Below are positions 7,724-15,289 of a DNA stretch of 64,000 bases, one piece after another (position 1 is the first letter of the stretch; every line of letters starts with the position of its first letter). Origin of the DNA: Streptomyces sp. DH-12. GTDB lineage: Bacteria > Actinomycetota > Actinomycetes > Streptomycetales > Streptomycetaceae. The stretch lies in NCBI RefSeq assembly GCF_002899455.1, contig NZ_PPFB01000001.1, positions 2,108,001 through 2,172,000 of the forward strand, written 5' to 3'. The translations under genes were made by a program, and so were the position numbers. Under the pieces are notes generated by a model. It saw nothing but the letters and a program-made list of their open reading frames with translations, made no database searches and was not told where the DNA came from.

Positions 7724-7742
7724 TGATACCTGGTCGGTATCA
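7724..7742. promoter_or_regulatory. Probable operator of the toxin-antitoxin operon
   Basis: Perfect inverted repeat TGATACC-TGGTC-GGTATCA, 7 bp arms with a 5-base centre, ending 7 bases upstream of the antitoxin ATG. Size and position fit a dimeric ribbon-helix-helix repressor site. That the antitoxin binds here is inferred from position only. Confidence 0.6.
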
Positions 7743-7789
7743 CAGTGGCTCGCAACAGGGACGGAGGTGCAGTAGCGACTTCCGTTTCG

Positions 7790-8031
7790 AGCGTCGTCCG
7801 AGCGTCAAGATTCTCCGAACGCCCCTCTATATGCATCGTCCACGCAGGCGCCTTGATCACGAACCCGCAGGTCAGCGAGCTACAGAGTTCGATCCGTCGG
7901 CTCGAACCGCTGCACGGAAGGAAACAGGTCGAGCAACCCACCCGAACAACAAAAGCGCAGGTCAGAGCCCCTTGCTCGCAGACTCCAGAATCGCCACGCA
8001 CTCCACGTGGTGCGTCATCGGGAACAGGTCG
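7790..8031. repeat. Right copy of the ~250 bp imperfect direct repeat
   Basis: Counterpart of 3041-3305. It runs from AGCGTCGTCCGAGCGTCAAG through the 19-mer at 7858-7876 and GAAACAGGTCGAGCA at 7921 into the last codons of the intact methyltransferase gene on the minus strand. It also holds the 80-bp unit shared with 4948-5028. No gene is visible between the antitoxin and the methyltransferase stop. Confidence 0.75.
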
Positions 8032-9290
8032 AACACCCGCAGCGTCCGCACCTTGTACCCCCCGTCCCGGAAGTACGCGAGGTCGCGGGCCAGGGCGGCC
8101 GGGTCGCAGGCCACGTAGGCGATGCGGCGGGCTCCCAGGGACGACAGGTGCTCGACCGTCCTGCGGCCGGCGCCCGCGCGGGGCGGGTCGAGGACGACGA
8201 GGTCGACCTCGGTGATGCCGGTGCGGGGCAGGACCGACTCGACCTTGCCCTGTTCGATCCGCACGCGCGGGAAGTCCGCGAGGTTGTGCCGGGCGTCCTC
8301 CACCGCGCGCTTGCCGGACTCGATGCCGAGCACCGCGCCCTGGTCGCCGACCCGGTCGGCCAGCGCGCCCGCGAACAGGCCGACGCCGCAGTACAGGTCG
8401 AGCGCCATGTCGCCCTTGCGGGGCAGCAGGCCCTGCATGACCGCGGTGACGAGGGTGTCGGCGGCCTTCGGGTGGACCTGCCAGAAACCGCCGTTGCCGA
8501 CGCGGTGGGTGCGGCCGTCCGCGCGTTCGCGGACGAACGGGCGGCCGTGCACCCGGTGCACCTGACCGTTGCGCTCGTCGATGCGCAACACCGAGACGGG
8601 GCGGTCCAGTTCGACCAGCGGGAGGCGGGCGCCGGGCTTCGGCGTCAGCACGATCTGGCGGTCCTGGGAGCCGGTCGCGGCGATCGCCTCGACCGAGTCC
8701 ATGCCGGTCCAGTCCCGCTTCTCGATGCCCAGCTCGCTGACGCCCTCCGCGGCGATCAGGCAGCGGTCGATCGGCTCGACCTCGTGCGAGCGGTGCCGGC
8801 GCAGTCCCGCGCGGCCGTCCGCGGTCACCGCGTACTGCACGCGCGTGCGCCACGACGGGACCTGGCCCGCGGGGACCTTGTCGCCCTCGGCGGGCATCAC
8901 CGTGCCGTCCCAGCCGGCCTCCTCGGGCGTCAGCCCGGCCAGCCGCTGGAGCTGCTCGGCGACGACCTCGCCCTTGAGCCGCCGCTGGGCGCCCGGCTTG
9001 GCGTGCTGCCAGTCGCAGCCGCCGCAGCGGCCGGGGCCGGCGAACGGGCAGGGGGCGTCGATGCGGTCCTTCGAGGCCTCCAGTACGGTCACCGCGTCCG
9101 CGCGCAGGAACCGCGCGCCCTCCTCGCCCTCGGTGACACGGGCGACGACGCGCTCGCCGGGCAGGGCGTGCCGGACGAAGAGGACCTGCCCCCCGGAGGT
9201 GCGGGCGATGCAGTGGCCGCCGTGGGCGACGGGGCCGATCTCGACCTCGTACTCCTCCCCCACCAGTGATTTCCTCGGTTCTGCCTGCAT
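7962..9290 (-). CDS. TRAM-domain class I SAM-dependent RNA m5U methyltransferase (TrmA/RlmD type)
   Basis: 442 residues. An N-terminal TRAM domain (VGEEYEVEIGPVAHGGHCIA) is followed by the 4Fe-4S cysteines in CPFAGPGRCGGCDWQ. The C-terminal Rossmann domain has the SAM motif LDLYCGVGLFAGALADRVGD, the catalytic-loop motif VVLDPPRAGAG and AYVACDPAALARDLAYF. The family methylates C5 of uridine in rRNA or tRNA; which target this one uses is not clear. The catalytic cysteine is in VACDP. Met 9290 is chosen because the TRAM domain starts there; the longer frame adds only low-complexity residues. Its 3' end is duplicated at 3237-3305. Confidence 0.9.
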   Translation of the reverse strand: MQAEPRKSLVGEEYEVEIGPVAHGGHCIARTSGGQVLFVRHALPGERVVARVTEGEEGARFLRADAVTVLEASKDRIDAPCPFAGPGRCGGCDWQHAKPGAQRRLKGEVVAEQLQRLAGLTPEEAGWDGTVMPAEGDKVPAGQVPSWRTRVQYAVTADGRAGLRRHRSHEVEPIDRCLIAAEGVSELGIEKRDWTGMDSVEAIAATGSQDRQIVLTPKPGARLPLVELDRPVSVLRIDERNGQVHRVHGRPFVRERADGRTHRVGNGGFWQVHPKAADTLVTAVMQGLLPRKGDMALDLYCGVGLFAGALADRVGDQGAVLGIESGKRAVEDARHNLADFPRVRIEQGKVESVLPRTGITEVDLVVLDPPRAGAGRRTVEHLSSLGARRIAYVACDPAALARDLAYFRDGGYKVRTLRVFDLFPMTHHVECVAILESASKGL

Positions 9291-9359
9291 GGCGGGGTGA
9301 CTCCACAACATCGGGTACGGGCGGGCGGGCCGTGCGGCCCGGGACAACAGCCCACCAGT

Positions 9360-11405
9360 CTACGTGCGCGGCGAGGTGTCCTTCACCCGCTCCGCGGGTC
9401 CCCTGCGCGCCGAGCCGGGCGCGGCCCAGTCCTGCCGCCTGCGGGCCCGCTGCTTGGCGGCCTCGGAGGACCGGAGCTGGTACGGCACCGAGGTGACCAT
9501 GACGCCCGGCGTGAACAGCAGCCGGGCCTTCAGCCGCAGCGCGCTCTGGTTGTGCAGCAGCTGCTCGTACCAGTGGCCGACCACGTACTCCGGGATGATC
9601 ACGGACACCACGTCCCGCGGCGACTGCGCGCGCAGGCTCTTGACGTACTCGATCACCGGACGGGTGACCTCCCGGTACGGGGAGTCGAGCACCTTCAGGG
9701 GGACGTCGATGCCGCGCCGCTCCCACTCCTCGCGCAGCGCCCTGGTCTCCTCGGCGTCCACGTTGACGCTGAGCGCCTCCAGGGTGTCGGAGCGCAGCAG
9801 CTTGGCGTAGGCCAGGGCGCGCAGGGTGGGGCGGTGCACCTTGGAGATCAGGACGACGGAGTGGACGCGGGACGGCCGTACGGTGTCCTCGCTCGGGGTG
9901 TCCGGCGCGGCGATCTCCTCGGCGACCCGGTCGTAGTGGCGGCGGATCGCCGTCATGGTCGCGTAGAAGATGCCCATGCCGAGCAGGGCGACCCAGGCGC
10001 CGTGGGTGAACTTGGTGAGCAGCACGACGACCAGCACCAGGCCGGTGAAGAAGGCGCCGAAGGCGTTGATCGCCCGGGAGCGGACCATGCGGCGGCGTGC
10101 GGCCGGGTCCCGCTCGGTGGCCAGCAGCCGGTTCCAGTGCCGGACCATGCCGGTCTGGCTGAGGGTGAAGGACATGAACACGCCGACGATGTACAGCTGG
10201 ATCAGCCGGGTCGAGTCGGCGCCGTAGATCCACACCAGCAGCACGGCGGCGCCCGCGAGCAGCACGATGCCGTTGGAGAAGGCGAGGCGGTCGCCCCGGG
10301 TGTGCAGCTGGCGGGGCAGGTAGCGGTCCTGGGCGAGGATCGAGCCGAGCAGCGGGAAGCCGTTGTAGGCGGTGTTCGCGGCGAGGAACAGCACCAGCGC
10401 GGTGGCGGCGGCGAGCAGGACGAACAGCGCGCTGCCGTGTCCGAACACGGCCTCGGCGACCTGGGAGATCACCGGGTCCTGGACGTAGTCGGGGCCGAGC
10501 GGGACGCCGTTGTGCAGGAGGTCCTTGGCCGGGTTCTCGGCCATCCGTACGTCGGTGGCGGCGGCCAGCGCGATGATGCCGCAGAACATGGTGACGGCGA
10601 GCAGGCCCATCAGGGCGAGGGTGGTCGCCGCGTTGCGCGACTTGGGCTTGCGGAAGCCCGGTACGCCGTTGGAGATCGCCTCGACGCCGGTGAGCGCGGC
10701 GCAGCCGGAGGAGAAGGCGCGCAGCAGGAGGAAGACGAGGGCGAAGCCGGCCAGGCCGGGGTGCTCGGGTTTGATCTCGAAGTCGGCGGTCGGCGCGCGC
10801 ATGTCGTCGCCGAGCACCACCCCGCGGAAGGCGCCCCACGCGATCATGAGGAAGACGCCGGTGACGAAGACGTAGGTGGGGATCGCGAAGAGGGTGCCCG
10901 ATTCCCGGACCCCGCGCAGGTTCATCAGCGTCAGCAGCACGATCACGCCGACCGCGCAGGCCACCTTGTGCTCGACGACGAAGGGGACGGCCGAGCCGAG
11001 GTTCTCGATGCCGGAGGAGATCGACACGGCGACGGTGAGGACGTAGTCGACGAGCAGGGCGCTCCCGACGGTGAGGCCCGCCCGCGGGCCGAGGTTGGTG
11101 GTGGCCACCTCGTAGTCGCCGCCGCCGCTGGGGTAGGCGTGCACGTTCTGCCGGTAGGAGGCGACCACGGTGAACATGAGCACGACGACCGCGACCGCGA
11201 TCCAGGGGCTGAAGTGGTACGCCGACAGACCCGCGATGGAGAGGACCAGCAGCACCTCGCCGGGCGCGTACGCCACGGAGGAGAGCGGGTCGGAGGCGAA
11301 GACGGGGAGTGCGACACGCTTCGGCAGGAGCGTCTCCCCCAGCCGGTCGCTGCGCAGTGCGCGCCCGATGAGGATGCGTTTGGGCACGTCGGTCAGTTTG
11401 GACAC
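9360..11405 (-). CDS. APC-superfamily permease of the KimA (potassium importer) type
   Basis: 681 residues. About 12 membrane segments are followed by a cytosolic domain of roughly 200 residues. The N-terminal LIGRALRSDRLGE, the ALPVFASDPLSSVAYAPGEV motif at about residues 32-51, SYRQNVHAYPSGGGDYEVA and FRKPKSRNAATTLALMG follow the KimA/YdaO pattern rather than that of ordinary amino-acid permeases. KimA is a proton-coupled, high-affinity potassium importer inhibited by c-di-AMP. The TrkA-type genes and KdpDE next door support a potassium role. GTG 11405 (VSKLTDVPKR) is the chosen start; the frame upstream is low-complexity. An unspecified amino-acid permease is the alternative. Confidence 0.8.
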   Translation of the reverse strand: MSKLTDVPKRILIGRALRSDRLGETLLPKRVALPVFASDPLSSVAYAPGEVLLVLSIAGLSAYHFSPWIAVAVVVLMFTVVASYRQNVHAYPSGGGDYEVATTNLGPRAGLTVGSALLVDYVLTVAVSISSGIENLGSAVPFVVEHKVACAVGVIVLLTLMNLRGVRESGTLFAIPTYVFVTGVFLMIAWGAFRGVVLGDDMRAPTADFEIKPEHPGLAGFALVFLLLRAFSSGCAALTGVEAISNGVPGFRKPKSRNAATTLALMGLLAVTMFCGIIALAAATDVRMAENPAKDLLHNGVPLGPDYVQDPVISQVAEAVFGHGSALFVLLAAATALVLFLAANTAYNGFPLLGSILAQDRYLPRQLHTRGDRLAFSNGIVLLAGAAVLLVWIYGADSTRLIQLYIVGVFMSFTLSQTGMVRHWNRLLATERDPAARRRMVRSRAINAFGAFFTGLVLVVVLLTKFTHGAWVALLGMGIFYATMTAIRRHYDRVAEEIAAPDTPSEDTVRPSRVHSVVLISKVHRPTLRALAYAKLLRSDTLEALSVNVDAEETRALREEWERRGIDVPLKVLDSPYREVTRPVIEYVKSLRAQSPRDVVSVIIPEYVVGHWYEQLLHNQSALRLKARLLFTPGVMVTSVPYQLRSSEAAKQRARRRQDWAAPGSARRGPAERVKDTSPRT

Positions 11406-11595
11406 AAGTGTGGATCGTAGGCCGTCGTACGACGTGCGACGCACCCGCCACCCCACTTCCATACGGCATCCATACGGCCGCTGCCCTCCGGGTGAAAACG
11501 CGAGGCGTCGGGGCGGCGGTGGGGCGGGCGGGGGGAGTCCCATGCCTGTATGACCACATGCCCGGCCGTTGTCGCCACGTCTCGTGGAGGGTCCC

Positions 11596-11691
11596 ATGCA
11601 CACGACCGCAGAACTGATCGGCGCGGCGGCCGGCCTCGTCGTCCTCGGCGTCCTGGCGGTCGCCAGCGTGCGCAGCATCACGCGCCGGTAG
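11596..11691 (+). CDS. 31-residue single-span membrane peptide
   Basis: Reads MHTTAELIGAAAGLVVLGVL then AVASVRSITRR and a stop. It has one hydrophobic helix of about 18 residues and a positively charged C-terminus, so the C-terminus should face the cytoplasm. A GGAGG site lies 5 bases before the ATG. It sits between the divergent KimA-type permease and the TrkA pair. In size and layout it resembles KdpF-like small subunits, but sequence similarity is too weak to claim that. Confidence 0.6.
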   Translation: MHTTAELIGAAAGLVVLGVLAVASVRSITRR

Positions 11692-11966
11692 GGGCCGGCC
11701 GCCTTGGGCTCGCCCGTCGCTCGGGCTTCCGCCGCCGACCGCACGCCGCCGTGCACCCCGTGCCTCGGGGGCCGGCCGGCCCCCGCGTACCGTCGGTCAC
11801 CGCGGGCAGGACGCCCCCGAGGGGCGTCGGGGTCCCCGGCCCCCGGCATGATGGTGGCCGGCGGCCCGCACACAGGCCGCGACGTGTTGCCTGGCGAGCC
11901 GAAAGAGAGACATGAGCACGAAGGTCATGAAGGTCGCACGGCCTGCAGGAAGCGCGGTGTAACGCG

Positions 11967-12638
11967 ATGCATATTGTCATCATGGGCTGCGGAAGGGTCG
12001 GTTCCGCCCTGGCCCAGACCCTGGAGGAACAGGGGCACACGATCGCCGTGATCGACCAGGACCCCACCGCGTTCCGCCGGCTGGGCTCCTCGTTCGGGGG
12101 CCGCCGGGTCACCGGCGTCGGCTTCGACCAGGACACCCTGCGCGAGGCCGGCATCGAGGACGCCGGCGCCTTCGCCGCCGTGTCCAGCGGCGACAACTCC
12201 AACATCATCGCCGCCCGGGTGGCCCGCGAGATGTTCGGCATCGAGAACGTCGCCGCCCGTATCTACGACCCCCGCCGCGCGGAGGTCTACCAGCGCCTGG
12301 GCATCCCCACCGTCGCCACCGTCCGCTGGACGGCCGACCAGATGCTGCGCCGGCTGCTCCCCTCGGGCGCCGAGCCGCTCTGGCGCGATCCCACGGGCGG
12401 GGTCCAGCTCGCCGAGGTGCACACCTCCACGGCGTGGGTGGGGCACCGCGTCTCCCGGCTCCAGGACGAGACGGGTGTGCGGGTCGCGTTCCTCACCCGG
12501 CTCGGGGAGGCCATCCTGCCCAGCTCGCAGACGGTGTTGCAGGAGGGTGACCTGGTGCACGTGATGATGCGCACGGACGAGATCGACCGGGTCGAGGCGG
12601 CCTTCGCCAAGGGACCCGACGAGGAGGGCGGTCGCTGA
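11967..12638 (+). CDS. TrkA/CeoB-type potassium-uptake regulatory protein, first of a pair
   Basis: 223 residues: N-terminal RCK/TrkA-N Rossmann domain (MHIVIMGCGRVGSALAQTLE, with the acidic VIDQDPTAF after strand 2) and a C-terminal TrkA-C domain (about residues 140-215). TrkA proteins bind NAD(H) or nucleotides and gate membrane potassium channels or transporters; TrkA-C domains are known c-di-AMP receptors. Its TGA overlaps the ATG of the second TrkA gene. There is no TrkH/TrkG pore gene nearby; the neighbouring KimA-type permease is the only transporter partner visible. Confidence 0.9.
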   Translation: MHIVIMGCGRVGSALAQTLEEQGHTIAVIDQDPTAFRRLGSSFGGRRVTGVGFDQDTLREAGIEDAGAFAAVSSGDNSNIIAARVAREMFGIENVAARIYDPRRAEVYQRLGIPTVATVRWTADQMLRRLLPSGAEPLWRDPTGGVQLAEVHTSTAWVGHRVSRLQDETGVRVAFLTRLGEAILPSSQTVLQEGDLVHVMMRTDEIDRVEAAFAKGPDEEGGR

Positions 12639-13306
12639 TGAGGGTCGCCATTGCCGGAGCCGGCGCGGTCGGCCGCTCGATCGCGGGCGAGCTGCTGGAG
12701 AACGGCCACGAGGTCCTGCTGATCGACAAGGCGCCGACCGCCATCTCGGTGGAGCGCGTCCCGCAGGCGGAGTGGCTGCTCGCCGACGCCTGCGAGATCA
12801 CCTCCCTGGACGAGGCGGCGCTCCAGCGCTGCAACGTCGTCATCGCCGCGACCGGCGACGACAAGGTCAACCTGGTCGTCTCGCTGCTCGCCAAGACCGA
12901 GTACGGCGTGCCCCGCGTCGTCGCCCGCGTGAACAACCCCAAGAACGAGTGGCTGTTCAACGAGTCCTGGGGCGTGGACGTCGCCGTCTCCACCCCGCGT
13001 CTGATGTCGGCGCTGGTGGAGGAGGCGGTCAGCGTCGGCGACCTGGTCCGGCTGCTGCGCTTCAGCCACGGCGACGCCAACCTGGTGGAGCTGACCCTGC
13101 CGGAGGAGTCCGCGCTGGCCGGCACCCAGGTCGGGGACGTGGAGTGGCCGCAGGACACCTCGCTGGTCACCATCATCCGCGGCACGCGGGTGCTGACCCC
13201 GACCCGCGAGGACTCCCTGGAGGCCGGCGACGAGCTGCTCTTCGTGGCCGCGCAGGCCCGCGAGGAGCAGCTGGAGGACCTGCTCTCGGTCCGCAAGGAG
13301 TCGTAG
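12638..13306 (+). CDS. TrkA/CeoC-type potassium-uptake regulatory protein, second of a pair
   Basis: 222 residues with the same TrkA-N (MRVAIAGAGAVGRSIAGEL, LLIDKAPTAI) and TrkA-C layout as the upstream gene. It shares one base with that gene's stop (TGATG). Two half-size TrkA proteins from adjacent genes (CeoB/CeoC arrangement) are common in actinomycetes and may form a mixed ring. The LLADACEITSLDEAALQRCN segment is the usual TrkA-N continuation. A strong bidirectional terminator follows 10 bases after its stop. Confidence 0.9.
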   Translation: MRVAIAGAGAVGRSIAGELLENGHEVLLIDKAPTAISVERVPQAEWLLADACEITSLDEAALQRCNVVIAATGDDKVNLVVSLLAKTEYGVPRVVARVNNPKNEWLFNESWGVDVAVSTPRLMSALVEEAVSVGDLVRLLRFSHGDANLVELTLPEESALAGTQVGDVEWPQDTSLVTIIRGTRVLTPTREDSLEAGDELLFVAAQAREEQLEDLLSVRKES

Positions 13307-13316
13307 CGGTACGCGC

Positions 13317-13364
13317 GCACGTGTGAGGGGCGCCCGGAGTTCTCCGGGCGCCCCTCACACGTGC
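13317..13364. terminator. Bidirectional rho-independent-like terminator
   Basis: A 23-bp perfect inverted repeat (13317-13339 with 13342-13364) around a 2-base centre, G+C-rich, placed between the convergent TrkA and DUF3159 genes. No T-run follows, as is usual in Streptomyces. Confidence 0.85.
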
Positions 13365-13371
13365 AGGAAGC

Positions 13372-14142
13372 TCAGGACCGGCGGCGGTGCCGGCCGGCCG
13401 GCGCCCCTTCGCTCTCCCCCGCGGCGGCCCGCCGCTCCTCCTCCGCGCGCTCCTCCGCCTCCATCTCGGCGAAGACGTCGATCGGCGGCGGGGCCTTCGC
13501 CAGGAACACCCAGGTCAGGTAGACGGCGAGCAGGAACGGCGGGATCTTCAGCGCCACCAGCACCCAGCCGAGCTGGGTGGTGTCCGCCCACCAGTACAGC
13601 GGGAAGAGGATCGCGCACTTGGCGAGCAGGATCAGGCCCCAGGCCCAGCTGGCCTTGGTGTACGCCTTCTTGCGGCCGGGGTTGCGGGTGCGCCAGGAGA
13701 GGTTCTCCTTGAACACCGGGCCCAGCATCAGTCCGATCAGCGGCACGCCCGCCATGGCCGTGACGATGTACGCCAGGGCCAGGCCCAGCGTGTACAGCAT
13801 GCCCGGCAGGTAGAAGTCCTTGGCGTTGCCGGTCATCATCGCGAAGACCACGCCGAAGCCCACGCCGAAGACGCCGCTGAACGCGTGCTTCACGGTGTCC
13901 CTGCGGGCCAGCCGGACCACGACCATGACCAGTGCCACGCCGAGCGCCGCGAGCGCCGACATGTGCAGGTCCTTGTTGACCGTGTAGATGCTGACGAAGA
14001 GCAGCCCCGGCAGCACCGTCTCGACCATGCCCCGGACACCGCCGAACGCCTCGAACAGGGCGGCTTCCGTCACCGCCCGGGCGTCGTCCGCGGACGCGTC
14101 CGCGGAGGTCTCTTCGGTTGTCGGCTTGTCGAGCGACGTCAC
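13372..14142 (-). CDS. DUF3159 integral membrane protein
   Basis: 256 residues, GTG start. After a short acidic Thr/Ser-rich N-terminus there are about six hydrophobic segments. These include VETVLPGLLFVSIYTVNKDL and the DUF3159 hallmark NLSWRTRNPGRKKAYTKASW (about residues 150-170). The tail is charged and Ala/Glu/Arg-rich. The function of DUF3159 is unknown. It starts 3 bases after the OB-fold gene's stop and is co-transcribed with it. It ends in the shared terminator with the TrkA genes. Confidence 0.88.
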   Translation of the reverse strand: MTSLDKPTTEETSADASADDARAVTEAALFEAFGGVRGMVETVLPGLLFVSIYTVNKDLHMSALAALGVALVMVVVRLARRDTVKHAFSGVFGVGFGVVFAMMTGNAKDFYLPGMLYTLGLALAYIVTAMAGVPLIGLMLGPVFKENLSWRTRNPGRKKAYTKASWAWGLILLAKCAILFPLYWWADTTQLGWVLVALKIPPFLLAVYLTWVFLAKAPPPIDVFAEMEAEERAEEERRAAAGESEGAPAGRHRRRS

Positions 14143-14145
14143 CGG

Positions 14146-14544
14146 CTACTCCCGTCCGAGGGGTCTCAGTTCGTATTTCGGATTGAACAGCACCCGGCGG
14201 CCGTGGCTCATGGCGATCCGGCCCGATGCGATCAGCTTGCGCCCCGGCTCTATCCCCACGATGGAGCGCCTGCCGAGCCACACCACGTCCAGCGCGGCGG
14301 AGCCGTCGAACAGTTCGGCCTCCAGGGCCGGAACTCCCGCGCGCGGCCGCAGCGTGACCGTGCGCAAGGTACCAGTAACCGTGACGATCTCGCGGTCCTG
14401 GCAGTCGCCTATCCGCGTGCACCCGGCCGTCGCGGCGTCCTCGCGCAGCTCCTCCGACTCCAGGTCCTCCTGCGAGGACGAGAGCCGGTCGAGCATGCGG
14501 CGGAAGCGGCCTGCCGGCTTCTCGGACCGAGGAACAGCACTCAT
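14146..14544 (-). CDS. OB-fold nucleic-acid-binding domain protein
   Basis: 132 residues. An N-terminal acidic helix (SSSQEDLESEELREDAA) is followed by a single OB fold seen as GDCQDREIVTVTGTLRTVTL, LEAELFDGSAALDVVWLGRR and GRIAMSHGRRVLFNP. This small OB protein regularly sits next to DUF3159 in actinomycetes. Its ligand is unknown; single-stranded nucleic acid is the usual guess for the fold. ATG 14544 is the first start with the family N-terminus. Probably the first gene of a two-gene operon with DUF3159. Confidence 0.87.
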   Translation of the reverse strand: MSAVPRSEKPAGRFRRMLDRLSSSQEDLESEELREDAATAGCTRIGDCQDREIVTVTGTLRTVTLRPRAGVPALEAELFDGSAALDVVWLGRRSIVGIEPGRKLIASGRIAMSHGRRVLFNPKYELRPLGRE

Positions 14545-14611
14545 GTCTGAAGCGTACCGGGGTGCGCCGACGGTCACGTACCCCCTGCTCCCCGGCCCGG
14601 ACGGCCCGCCC

Positions 14612-15289
14612 TCACTTCTCGAAGCGGTATCCCATGCCCGGTTCGGTGATGAGGTGTCTCGGCCGCGACGGGTCCGCCTCCAGCTTCCGGCGCAGCTGCG
14701 CCATGTACACGCGCAGGTAGTTGGTCTCCGTCCCGTACGACGGCCCCCACACCTCCCGCAGCAGCTGCTTCTGGCCCACCAGCCTGCCCCCGGCCCGCAC
14801 CAGCGCCTCCAGCAGATGCCATTCGGTGGGCGTGAGCCGTACGTCCCCGCCGTCGCGGTGGACCTTCTTCGCGGCCAGGTCGACGGTGAACGTCTCCGTC
14901 TCCACGACGACCTCTCCCCCGTCGGCCGGTTCCGCGCGGCGTACGGCGGCGCGCAGCCGGGCGAGCAGTTCGTCCATGCCGAAGGGCTTGGTGACGTAGT
15001 CGTCGGCCCCGGCGTCCAGCGCCTGGACCTTCTCGGCCGAGGCGTGCCGCGCGGACAGCACCAGGATCGGCACCCGGCTCCACTCACGCAGCCGCCGGAT
15101 GACGTCGACGCCGTCCGTGTCGGGCAGGCCGAGGTCGAGGACGACGACGTCCGGGTGGCGCGCGGCGGCCGCGCGCAGGGCGCCGGCCCCGTCCTCGGCG
15201 GAGTCGACCTCGTACGCCCGGGCCCTGAGGTTGATCACCAGGGCCCGCACGATGGCCGGGTCGTCGTCGACCACCAGCACCCGGGTCAT
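14612..15289 (-). CDS. kdpE: Response regulator KdpE
   Basis: 225 residues, OmpR type. The receiver has the acidic pair in VLVVDDDPA, phospho-Asp in VVVLDLGLPDTDG (about residue 52), and the TKPFG lysine. The winged helix has LTPTEWHLLEALVRAGGRLV and NYLRVYMAQLRRKLE, the KdpE hallmark. It is the partner of the KdpD kinase encoded just upstream (4-bp overlap). KdpE normally activates kdpFABC, the high-affinity potassium ATPase, which is not in this window. Confidence 0.93.
   Translation of the reverse strand: MTRVLVVDDDPAIVRALVINLRARAYEVDSAEDGAGALRAAAARHPDVVVLDLGLPDTDGVDVIRRLREWSRVPILVLSARHASAEKVQALDAGADDYVTKPFGMDELLARLRAAVRRAEPADGGEVVVETETFTVDLAAKKVHRDGGDVRLTPTEWHLLEALVRAGGRLVGQKQLLREVWGPSYGTETNYLRVYMAQLRRKLEADPSRPRHLITEPGMGYRFEK

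Noticed and set aside
11406..11595. ydaO riboswitch upstream of the KimA-type permease
   Set aside because: None of the conserved ydaO blocks seen at 48140-48275 occur here.
7522..11601. A single 1359-codon minus-strand open frame
   Set aside because: It merges the real RHH antitoxin frame with unrelated frames of the methyltransferase and permease genes. The translation is Arg/Pro/Gly-rich shadow sequence over most of its length.
13317..13364. 23-bp perfect palindrome as a mobile-element end
   Set aside because: It lies between convergent stops with no element beside it; a bidirectional terminator explains it fully.
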